NCBI GenBank assembly: GCA_028819775.1
Contig: JAPPKV010000173.1
Span: 1-34,326, forward strand
Direction: 5' to 3'
Length of the DNA: 34,326 nt
Origin: Gammaproteobacteria bacterium
GTDB taxonomy: Bacteria; Pseudomonadota; Gammaproteobacteria; Pseudomonadales; Azotimanducaceae_A
In this document: piece after piece, positions 16,712 through 25,100 of the stretch
How positions within the stretch are numbered: the first letter of the stretch is position 1
Layout: each line of letters begins with the position of its first letter
The notes under the pieces: generated by a model
The model's database searches: none
What the model was told of the DNA's origin: nothing
What the model saw: the letters and a program-made list of their open reading frames with translations, nothing else
Position numbers and translations under genes: made by a program

Positions 16712-18853
16712 ATGGCCGAAGAGCTAGACAACGATCCAGTTGAGGTCAGCCGGCCTTTCCGTCCTCGAGCCCGCGTGCTTCAACTGCTGGGCGATGAACT
16801 CATCGGCAGCCCTCGTCTTGCCGTGTTTGAGCTGGTCAAGAACGCCTACGACGCCGACGCAACCCGCGCGGTCGTTACACTCGATCTTCAGTCCGACGAT
16901 CAGCCGACGATCACCGTTGAGGACGACGGCGAAGGGATGACTCTGGATGTCCTGCAGGATGTTTGGCTGGTCCCCGGCGACGACCATCGCCAGCGACAGC
17001 GTGCACGCGGTCAACGATCCCCCGTCCACCACCGGTTGCCTCTAGGAGAGAAAGGTCTCGGTCGGTTCGCTGTCCACAAGCTCGGCAACCAAATCAAGCT
17101 GACGACCCGCGCACAGGAGGCAAAGGAGTGCTTCGTCGAGATCGACTGGAATGAGCTGATCCAGAAGCCCTACTTGGACGAGGCACCAGTGACCATTCGC
17201 ACGCGACCGCCGGAGGTGTTCGCGGACGGTCGCACTGGAACGCGAATCGAGGTTAGCGAGTTGCGCCCGCCTGCGTGGACGCGCGGCGAGGTCCGGCGCC
17301 TGTGCAACCAGATCACCTCAATCTGCTCGCCGTTCCAAGAACGCGGAGACTTTCTGGCGACGCTTCAAGTGCCGGGGAACGAGCACTGGATAGAGGATCT
17401 CCCAGATTTCGCCGCCATCATCGGCAGGTCCATTTGGAAGTTCTCGTTCCTGTTGGACCAAGGGAAATTCGACTGGAGCTACGAGTTCTTCGGCGTCTCC
17501 GGGTTGAATCTGGACTCCCGGACAGTGACGAAGGACGGCGACCGCTTGCAGCTCCCGACTGCCTCAGGCCGCCGCCGAAGGAAGGATAGGGTCGTAGCCG
17601 ACGAAACCACGATCAAAGGCATCGGTCCCGTTCTGGGGGAGTTCTACGTCTACGACCGTGACCGGCCAGTATTGCAGAGGCTGGGCGATACGCGCCTTCT
17701 CGCCACATATTTGGACGAGTACGGTGGCATCCGCGTCTATCGGGACGGCATTCGCGTGTACAACTACGGTGAGCAGGGCGACGACTGGCTTGGCTTGGAT
17801 CTGCGGCGCGTCAACGTTCCCACCCGGCGAATAAGCCGGAACATCATCCTCGGCGCCGTTCACCTGTCGCTTGATCAGTCTGATGCCATGATCGAGAAGA
17901 CCAACCGCGAAGGTTTCGTCGAGAACGACGCCCTGGGTCGCCTCCGCCAGATTGTATTGGGCGCACTGGGCACCCTCGAGAGCGAACGGCAGACTGACAA
18001 GCAGCGGATTCGCCGGCTCACGGAACCTCCTAGCGACCCTGTGACAGATGGCTTGGAGACGCCGATCGCAGAACTGCGTAGGGAGCTTCAGCGCCACGAG
18101 CTAGGCGAGACGCTCGAACCCGTCGTGGCGCGAATCCAGCGGCAGTTTCGCGAAATGCAGGAGACCCTTCTGGCAGCGGGGATGTCCGGCCTCAACCTAG
18201 CCGTCGTGTTCCACGAGGTAGAGCGTGGCGTTCGCGTGCTTTACCAGGCAATCGTTGAGGGAAAGGATCTGGAAGCAGCAGCAATACAGGCGCAAGAGCT
18301 CATGCGGATTCTGGACGGGTTCGCGACCCTGCTCCGACGGGACAGCAAAAAGCAACATACCGCGCAACATCTCGTCAATCAGGCGCGGACGTTCAACCTG
18401 CTTCGCCTACGCCACCACAAGGTGCAGTTGGAGTGCCCACTGATGGAAGGCGACGGCGACTTCGAAGCCACTTTCTCCTTGAGCCTGGTGCTCGGCGCGC
18501 TCAACAACCTGATCGACAACGCCCTCTACTGGTTGCGAGTGCGGTGGCCTGATCCCGACCCGGGAGAGTCTCCTTTGCGGCGCCTTTACGTCGCTACGAC
18601 GGACGACCTAGCAGACGGCCCGGCCATCCTAGTCGCAGACAACGGCGTCGGGTTCCAAGAGGACAGTCCGGCAGATGTCACGCGGCCGTTCTTCACCCGC
18701 AAACCGGACGGCATGGGGCTCGGCCTGTATTACGCCAACCTAGCAATGGAACTAAACGGTGGGCGTCTCGCCTTCCCGAAGCGCCAGGAGGTCGACGTCC
18801 CCGCAGTTTATGATGGCGCGATTGCGGCGCTAGTGTTTGGGCGGAAGACTTGA
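16712..18853 (+). CDS. Histidine-kinase-like protein with two GHKL ATPase domains
   Basis: Soluble protein of 713 residues with no membrane segment. The N-terminal module is Hsp90/MutL-like: N box VFELVKNAYDADA (Asn44), G1 box DDGEGM (71-76) and G2 box GEKGLGRFA (112-120), followed by a transducer-like segment with GGIRVYRDGIRVYNYGEQGD. A helical linker carries FHEVERG with His501, a plausible phospho-accepting H box. The C-terminal module is a second GHKL ATPase with NNLIDNALYWL near 600, DNGVGF near 643 and GMGLGLYYANLAMELNGG near 668, as in true histidine kinases. I infer that the first module senses and the second phosphorylates. The start ATG 16712 precedes the conserved part; TTG 16655 would add 19 unlikely residues. 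The stop overlaps the receiver gene start (TGATG), so the pair is translationally coupled. Confidence 0.88.
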   Translation: MAEELDNDPVEVSRPFRPRARVLQLLGDELIGSPRLAVFELVKNAYDADATRAVVTLDLQSDDQPTITVEDDGEGMTLDVLQDVWLVPGDDHRQRQRARGQRSPVHHRLPLGEKGLGRFAVHKLGNQIKLTTRAQEAKECFVEIDWNELIQKPYLDEAPVTIRTRPPEVFADGRTGTRIEVSELRPPAWTRGEVRRLCNQITSICSPFQERGDFLATLQVPGNEHWIEDLPDFAAIIGRSIWKFSFLLDQGKFDWSYEFFGVSGLNLDSRTVTKDGDRLQLPTASGRRRRKDRVVADETTIKGIGPVLGEFYVYDRDRPVLQRLGDTRLLATYLDEYGGIRVYRDGIRVYNYGEQGDDWLGLDLRRVNVPTRRISRNIILGAVHLSLDQSDAMIEKTNREGFVENDALGRLRQIVLGALGTLESERQTDKQRIRRLTEPPSDPVTDGLETPIAELRRELQRHELGETLEPVVARIQRQFREMQETLLAAGMSGLNLAVVFHEVERGVRVLYQAIVEGKDLEAAAIQAQELMRILDGFATLLRRDSKKQHTAQHLVNQARTFNLLRLRHHKVQLECPLMEGDGDFEATFSLSLVLGALNNLIDNALYWLRVRWPDPDPGESPLRRLYVATTDDLADGPAILVADNGVGFQEDSPADVTRPFFTRKPDGMGLGLYYANLAMELNGGRLAFPKRQEVDVPAVYDGAIAALVFGRKT

Positions 18854-19821
18854 TGGGACCGGCGCAGACAATCGTCATCGATGACGAACCGCACCACCTA
18901 GTCGGCTTGGCGGACACGCTGAATCGGCATGACATGCCGTGCCGCCAAATCCTCTTCAGCGGGAACATCGAGGGTGTGGACGCGTTCCCTGACGCCCGGT
19001 TGATATTTGCGGACCTGCACCTCGGAACGGGTGTGATCGGCTCCGACCACAGGACCGATTTCAGTACGATCGGCAGCCTGCTCGAGGGCGCAATCAAGCC
19101 CGTCGGCCGATACGGCATCGTGCTGTGGACACTCTATCCCGACCAAGCGCCCCGTTTGGAAGAGTTCCTCCGTGAACGGCTAGAGGGCGTCGAAAAGCCT
19201 GTCGGCGTTTGGCCACTGGCCAAGCCGCCACACCTTGACGAGGATCGTATTCGTGACGAGGGCAATCTAATCGACGAAATACGACGGGCCGTGGACCAGC
19301 TTGAAGTGCTCATCAACAAACCCGATGCAGCCGAGGTTGAGGCCACCCTAGCGAGACTCTTCAACCAACCGGAAGACGGACCAAACGAAACTCTCGCATC
19401 AAGCGTGCCGGGATTGGACGTGCGACTCGATGACTGGATGGACGAGGATCTCAGTAGCTTGGGCGCGACTCCAAGGGCGATTCTTCGCGGAGACGATGCT
19501 GGCAAACTGTTCTTGTTGCAGCGGGTCGTCCACTCGATCGCCACCCTACGCGCGGTCAGTCATCCGCATGTCGTCCGGGATGTCGTTAGGCACCGGATTG
19601 AGGACATGTACCGTCAGGGCGTGTCAATGGAATTGGTGGAAGGCCCCGATGTCGGTGAGGAGCGTACGGCTCCTGGACTGGCGCACTGGATGGACACCGA
19701 GAATCCGCTGTTCGGCCATTGCACACCACGCCAGTTTTTCGAGGCCGATCAGGTCGATGTGATGCGTCTGCGAGGTATTTCGGCTCGGCTCGACGCCGTC
19801 GACGACGGCGCTTTCACTTGA
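18853..19821 (+). CDS. Receiver protein with DUF2384-like antitoxin C-terminus
   Basis: Protein of 322 residues. Residues 1-130 show all receiver hallmarks: Asp10-Asp11 (VIDDEP), phospho-acceptor Asp54 (LIFADLHLG), Thr93 (VLWTLYP) and Lys124-Pro125 (PLAKPP). It should accept phosphate from the upstream kinase. There is no DNA-binding output domain. Instead the last ~45 residues, with LAHWMDTENPLFGHCTPRQF and a final DDGAFT, resemble the MbcA/ParS/Xre antitoxin C-terminal domain: Trp279, Asn284-Pro285, Gly288, Pro292, and the closing Gly-x-Phe. In RES-Xre complexes that tail plugs the toxin active site. The next gene encodes a RES protein and starts on this gene's stop codon. The antitoxin reading is inference from this pattern plus position, and the domain is divergent. 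ATG 18853 is preferred over TTG 18850. Confidence 0.85.
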   Translation: MGPAQTIVIDDEPHHLVGLADTLNRHDMPCRQILFSGNIEGVDAFPDARLIFADLHLGTGVIGSDHRTDFSTIGSLLEGAIKPVGRYGIVLWTLYPDQAPRLEEFLRERLEGVEKPVGVWPLAKPPHLDEDRIRDEGNLIDEIRRAVDQLEVLINKPDAAEVEATLARLFNQPEDGPNETLASSVPGLDVRLDDWMDEDLSSLGATPRAILRGDDAGKLFLLQRVVHSIATLRAVSHPHVVRDVVRHRIEDMYRQGVSMELVEGPDVGEERTAPGLAHWMDTENPLFGHCTPRQFFEADQVDVMRLRGISARLDAVDDGAFT

Positions 19822-20399
19822 AGTTTGCGGTTCAGGGATTGTCGCTGACGACATTGGGGCCGCAGCCGTGGGTTCGAGCCGTCAGGCGTGAACACGCCAG
19901 TAACCCCTTGTGGTGGGATCAGTCCTCTTCTTCGCAACCGTCGTGTCCGAGTCACGATTCGAGGTTCAAGGCGGACGTTAACACCTTCCCTATCCTGTAT
20001 TTCGCATGGGACAAGAACACAGCCTTGCTCGAGACGCGAGCGATCAAAGGCAGGCCAGATAGCAGCATGACTTCGGCATCCGGCTGGCGAACCTTTCGGA
20101 TCGACGTGCGACTGGACCGGGTCGCGGACCTCCGGGGTCCTGCGGAGCGGCTGAAGGTCGAAACGACCGTGCAAGAACTGACCGGTGATTGGCGGGGTTA
20201 CGGCTATAGGACGCCGGCGTCTCCGATTTCGTCTGTGCCGCCGGCGCCGACGCAACGTCTCGGCGCAGCACTCTACGCGAACACTTCATGCCAGGGGTTC
20301 CTTACGCCGTCGGCGAAGAACCCCTCGTATCCGAACCTAGTAGTCTTTCCCGACCGGGTGGCAGTGGACGTGGGCTCGCTCAAGATCGAGCCGGAATAG
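19818..20399 (+). CDS. RES-domain protein, likely NAD+-consuming toxin
   Basis: Protein of 193 residues. RES toxins of RES-Xre modules (ParT, MbcT) degrade or use NAD+. The three catalytic positions are present: Arg49 in SRFKA, Tyr61 in ILYFAW and Glu72 in ALLETR; the Tyr-to-Glu spacing of 11 equals that in ParT (41 and 52). The C-terminal signature is also seen: PTQRLGAALYAN, then GFLTPSAKNP (Ser165) and NLVVFP. The preceding NPLWWDQSSS is typical of RES proteins too. The start TTG 19818 overlaps the receiver gene's TGA (TTGA), and there is no ATG until residue 84, so translational coupling is likely. An upstream frame from 19719 would overlap the receiver gene by 100 bases and lacks RES content. 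Its last 20 bases overlap the convergent cytosine methyltransferase gene. Confidence 0.85.
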   Translation: MKFAVQGLSLTTLGPQPWVRAVRREHASNPLWWDQSSSSQPSCPSHDSRFKADVNTFPILYFAWDKNTALLETRAIKGRPDSSMTSASGWRTFRIDVRLDRVADLRGPAERLKVETTVQELTGDWRGYGYRTPASPISSVPPAPTQRLGAALYANTSCQGFLTPSAKNPSYPNLVVFPDRVAVDVGSLKIEPE

Positions 20400-21384
20400 T
20401 TCGGCGATCCGTAAGTGATCGTACGACGCGCTCCATCACGGGTGGGCAGACGCCGTTGCCAAGTAGACGTATTTTGTCTCGACGAGTTCCTTCGGCGAGC
20501 TGAAAGTCGTCGCCAAAGCCCATCGCCCGCTTCAGTTCGGGCACTTGCAGCATCCTCATGGTCGGACCGTCGGCCCCATGTTCAACGAGGGCAAAACGAT
20601 CCACGGTGGTGACGGTGCGAAGCGGGCGATCCAGGCGTTGCCACCCCCCGCTGCCGTCACTACCGTAGTAAACGAGCAGGAAACTCGCTTCGTCGCCGAG
20701 GGTGCGGAACCCGCGCTCTGCTCTCTGAATCGTGGCCTCGGCTCGGCGGGCAATTCTCAAGGGGGATGTCTTCCACGTACCCGGCTTGTCGAGGATTGAC
20801 TTCGCAGACTTCCGGCGTCCAAGACGCTTTGCGAGCCCCTGGGCGGGCTGTCGTGCCTTATCGCCAACGAGGAAAAGCCGTCGGCGCTTCTGGGCAACGC
20901 CATAGTCGGATGCATCCAGCGTGTATTCCTTGAGTTGGTAGCCTAGCTCTTCAAGCCCGTGCTTGAGTTCCGGGTAGCGTGACCAGGGCCGCATGTAGAC
21001 GACGTTCTCAATCACAAGCCAACGCGGTCCGAGTTCGCGTGCGTATTCGATGACCTGCATGGCCGTAGCCCGGCTGGCCTCGTCGCGAGGCGCGGAACCC
21101 TTGGCGCAGGTGTGGTTTCGACACTCCGGGGAGGCGAGCAGGATGTCGACTTCGCCGACCTTCTCCTTGAAGGTGGCGATGGCCACTTCCTCCAGTCGAC
21201 CGGTGACAACATGGACATCCGGGAAGTTCGCTTTGTATGTCGCGGTTGCCGTGGCGCACATGTCGATGGCACCCACCATCTTTACGCCAGCCGATCTTGC
21301 GCCCGCGCTGCTGCCACCAGCGCCGCAGAAGATGTCGCAGCCACGGATCGGATGGTCTCGCATGGCCTGGATCATACTCGGCAC
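20380..21384 (-). CDS. DNA C5-cytosine methyltransferase
   Basis: Transfers methyl groups to C5 of cytosine in DNA. Up to 334 residues, a compact form of the family. Motif I is CDIFCGAGGSSAGARSAG (16-33), motif IV ILLASPECRNHTCAKG with catalytic Cys88, motif VI IENV (125-128), motif VIII GVAQKRRRLFLVG, motif IX RPLRTVTT and motif X LLGNGVCPPV. The catalytic loop reads SPEC rather than the common PPCQ, as in a subfamily often found in defence islands. The region between VIII and IX that recognises the target is short. GTG 21384, ATG 21375 and ATG 21363 are all possible starts; motif I begins just after the last. It runs against the RES gene and overlaps its end. A role in marking host DNA for the nearby helicase system, like DruM or DrmMII, is inference. 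Confidence 0.93.
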   Translation of the reverse strand: MPSMIQAMRDHPIRGCDIFCGAGGSSAGARSAGVKMVGAIDMCATATATYKANFPDVHVVTGRLEEVAIATFKEKVGEVDILLASPECRNHTCAKGSAPRDEASRATAMQVIEYARELGPRWLVIENVVYMRPWSRYPELKHGLEELGYQLKEYTLDASDYGVAQKRRRLFLVGDKARQPAQGLAKRLGRRKSAKSILDKPGTWKTSPLRIARRAEATIQRAERGFRTLGDEASFLLVYYGSDGSGGWQRLDRPLRTVTTVDRFALVEHGADGPTMRMLQVPELKRAMGFGDDFQLAEGTRRDKIRLLGNGVCPPVMERVVRSLTDRRTIPARS

Positions 21385-21532
21385 TGCGTGCCTAGCGTTG
21401 GACCATTGTCATCGTTGGCCCCTGACACCGGCTCGAAATAGCCGCTAACGGGCGGAGATCCGGGGATCAGTGAGTGAAGTGGACAAGCTGAGTGACACAA
21501 GATGAACTACGGACTCCACGATCGGAATCCGC

Positions 21533-21945
21533 CTACCGCTCCGTCCGTCCGCCCGCTACACGCCGTAGCGTCTCCATAACACGGAATGCACCATGGCTTG
21601 GCTCGGCTCCCTTCGAGACGAACCCTGGCGGAACGTTCTCGAACGTCGCTCGCGCGGCTTTCAGCACGCTTTCAGCACGACTGCGTCCTTGACATCGGGA
21701 TCGGTTGCCGCCTCCCGAAACGCCTGCAACGTGGTCAGGCGCCAAGTCCAGCGGCAGATCTAGAGTAAGACCCACCAATTGCTGCAAGCGTGTCATTGTG
21801 GTGTTGGCTGCTTTGAAGTTGAGCACACCCCATTCAGTACGTTCCTCCATGCTCGTATGACCCTCAGCAAAGAAGTCGCGATGCGCTCGCACTGCTCACG
21901 TAGCTGGTCGAGGTACTCGGCGGCTGCCACCCTTGCTGCCTCCAT
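21533..21945 (-). pseudogene. Decayed gene with at least two frameshifts
   Basis: Minus-strand coding signal moves among three frames. From ATG 21945 the first frame gives MEAARVAAAEYLDQLREQCE and then RIATSLL before turning unlike protein and stopping at 21793. The second frame (21892-21533) takes over with GHTSMEERTEWGVLNFKAAN and then TTMTRLQQLVGLTLDLPLDL. In the middle, a third frame gives LQAFREAATDPDVKDAVVLK, after which the second frame resumes (KAARATFENVPPGF). Together they describe a small helical protein, probably coiled-coil at the N-terminus, that I do not recognise. It lies upstream of the cytosine methyltransferase on the same strand and may once have been its operon partner. 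Sequence errors could also explain it. Confidence 0.5.
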
Positions 21946-22156
21946 TTCACTGACGTCGTCACGTTACTTTGATCGACTGCGCGATGTCGAGCGGGGAATG
22001 GCGTCACGCGACAGTTGACGACGATACGTCGATTGCCATCAGTGATCGGACGAAAGGATGCTGACGCCAACAAGCAGCAGTCATCTAATGGGAGGCCGCG
22101 ATCAAGTCTAGCTGGGAGTTGCAGCGACACGCGAACAACGCCGGTAGACTCGCCCC
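21946..22156. other. Divergent gap before the giant helicase
   Basis: About 210 bases between the decayed minus-strand gene and the large helicase gene. It probably holds the helicase operon promoter. I see no convincing gene, repeat or clear promoter boxes in it. Confidence 0.3.
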
Positions 22157-25100
22157 ATGATCCCCTCCACAGTCTCCACCGAGGTCTCCACCGCGCTCGC
22201 TGACTTTCTCGCAACGGGGTTCGCACCCTCCAACCACGTCCTCGGCGCGGTAATGGACGAGTTTCTAGCCACCGGGGACAATCTAACCAAGGGCCCCCAC
22301 CTGTCCATTGACCTGCCATTCCAGCTCGCGCCGGAAGGCGGCGAACCGTTTCCGACCATTCCCCTAGGCTTCGTGCCCTATCGTCACCAGCGAGCCGCTT
22401 TCGACCGGATCCCGCTTGGGCAATCTACCGTTGTCGCCACGGGCACGGGCTCTGGCAAGACCGAGTGCTTCCTGTACCCAATACTCGATCACTGCCATGC
22501 CCAAGCTGGGAACCCCGGCGTCAAGGCGATTCTGATCTATCCCATGAACGCGCTGGCATCGGACCAGTCGCGCCGAATCGCGGAGATCATCCATCGCACG
22601 CCCTCGCTCCAAGGCAAGGTCGTGGCGGGCCTCTACGTGGGCGAGACAGACGCGTCCGTTCGTGAGCGGATGGCGGCGGACCATCTCATCGAGAACCGCG
22701 AAGTGCTTCGCGAACGGCCGCCGGACATCTTGCTCACCAACTACAAGATGCTCGATCTGCTGCTGACGCGACCAGTCGATGCCCCCCTTTGGCGATACAA
22801 CGTGCCCGGTACGTTGCGCTACCTCGTCGTGGACGAGCTGCATACGTTCGATGGCGCTCAAGGTACCGACCTTGCGTGTCTCATCCGCCGACTGCGCACC
22901 CGTCTTCAGGTCGACGACGCACTTATCTGCGTGGGCACTTCCGCCACCATTGGCGGCCAGGAGGATGAGCATCGAATCCTGCGCTACGCCACCAACGTCT
23001 TTCGGCAACCGTTCACGCCCGGTTCAGTGGTCGGCGAAATACGCCAAGGAATCGACGAATTCCTAAGCGACGCCATCATCAGTGCGCACCTCGCGCCCTC
23101 TCCCGATCTGGCGGAGCGTGTCGACCCCGCGCGCTACGGATCTCTCGAAGACTACGTCACGGCCCAGCACGCGGTGTTCTTTGGGCGCCCATTGGACAGG
23201 CAGTTTGAGTCCGAGGAGTGGCGCGTCGAGCTTGGGGAAAGGCTTCGCGAACACGCCTCTTTCGTGAATCTCCTGCGCGTCCTCGATGGTTCGACGCCTA
23301 CCCCTGTCGTAGCCGTGCTTGACCGCCTGCAACGCAGCCTCCCGTTGTCTGGTACGCGCGATTCGATGAACCTGCTCAATGCTCTGTGCGCGCTCATCTC
23401 GTTGGCTCGAGAACGGCTGGTCACCGGGTCGGGGACCTCGGTGCAACCGTTCCTTAACGTGAAGTTGCACCTGTGGGTGCGAGAGCTGCGGCGCATGGTT
23501 TGCAGTGTGTTGGAGGATCCGGGGCGGACCAATGGCACCGTGAACGAAGGTGCGGAGGGGAACGCCGGACCCGCTGTGACGACCAACGTCCAGCAGGTTC
23601 GAGACCCCGAGGGCGCCGGCCCCCATCCTCTGTTACCAAGGGAGGGTGCACCACGGCGGCTGCGGTACTCGGACGACCTGGGTGCCGACGTGGACGACAT
23701 CCATCTGCCCCTCGTCCAGTGCCGCGAATGCCACGCAACCGCGTGGGGATGCGTGAAGCACGCCGCCGAGATTTGCGTCAGCCAGGACCTCCGCGTCTTC
23801 TACAACCGCTTCTTCCTCCGCGACATCGACGTCAACTACCTGTTCCCCCTAGGTCCGGGCGAAGAGCCACCACACAACGCGGATGGCGCCGAATACAAAA
23901 TCTGCGGTGGTTGCGGGTATCTGGCAGCGCCCGACGCTGGAACCTGTCCGAGCTGCGGTCAGGGCCGCATGGCACGCGTGTTCCTCCCAAACGCTGTCGT
24001 GTCGCGGCGACGCGACGGTCAGACGCGTCGGGAGCTGAGCCGCGACTGCCCGTATTGCGGTGCCCGAGAGGCACTCATCATCCTCGGCGCACGCGCTTCC
24101 AGCCTCCTGAGCACGGCGCTCGCCCAGCTCTTCGCCTCGCGTCACAACGACGACCACAAGGTCATCGCCTTTTCCGACAACGTTCAGGATGCTGCCCATC
24201 GTGGGTCGTTCTTCGCCGCGAGAACGTGGCGCAACAGCATTCGGGCGGCTGTCGCCCAGGTGATCGCAGAAAACGATGGCATCTCGCTTGCCCGTTTGCC
24301 TGACGAGGTTGTGTCCTGGTGGGGCGACGTGAATCTCAATCCGGGAGCATTCGACGACGAACGCTTCATCAGCGAGTTCATCGCGCCCGACCGTTTGTGG
24401 CTGCGGGACTTCGAGTCGCTGCGAGAACACGGCGAGCTCCCGGTGGATTCGAACCTCTTGTCGTTGGTGCAACGGCGCGTTCGTTGGGACTCGCTGGCCG
24501 AACTAACGTTCGGCTCCGCTGTCGGACGGACTCTGGAGCGGACGCAAACTGCTGCGGTTGGGTTTGATCGCACAGCCTTCGAGCAAGCTTGCGACACGGC
24601 GGTCGTTCGGCTTCGCGAGAGCTTCGGCGAACTCCGGGATCTTGACGACATCCACGTCAGGAGTCTGGTGTTGGGGATTCTGCGACGCATGAAGGACCGC
24701 GGCGCCGTGGAGAGTCCGATGTTCGACAGGTATCTCCGCGAAGGCGGGAATCCGTTCGTCTTGCGCGCGAACATTGCGCTGCAGGACTTCGGACCGCGTT
24801 CAGCTCTGCCCATATTCCCCGCCCCTGAACGGGATGGCGACGGCGTAGAGGCGATTGTGGGGCGTCGTCGCAGATCCTGGTACCAAGCTTGGGCGGAAAA
24901 GGTGCTGACGCCCGTGAACGTGCTGGCTGCAACCCAGAACGCTGGAGACGTGTTGCGAGTAACGATGGACGTGTTGGTAGCCGCCGGGTTAGTGCGCACG
25001 TTGCCGACTCGCCGCACCAAGGTATGGGCGCTTGATCCCGAGCGGCTGTACGTCACAACGGACACGGCGGTTGTGCGAAGTGAAAACTCGCAACGTGCAT

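Noticed and set aside
16712..20399. Detocs
   Set aside because: Similar idea of a kinase relay controlling an effector, but the effector here is a separate RES protein and not a phosphorylase fused to the receiver, and no DtcB-like protein is seen.
22364..23008. Minus-strand frame of 214 residues inside the giant helicase
   Set aside because: Antisense to the helicase motif region, no recognised motif and no ribosome site.
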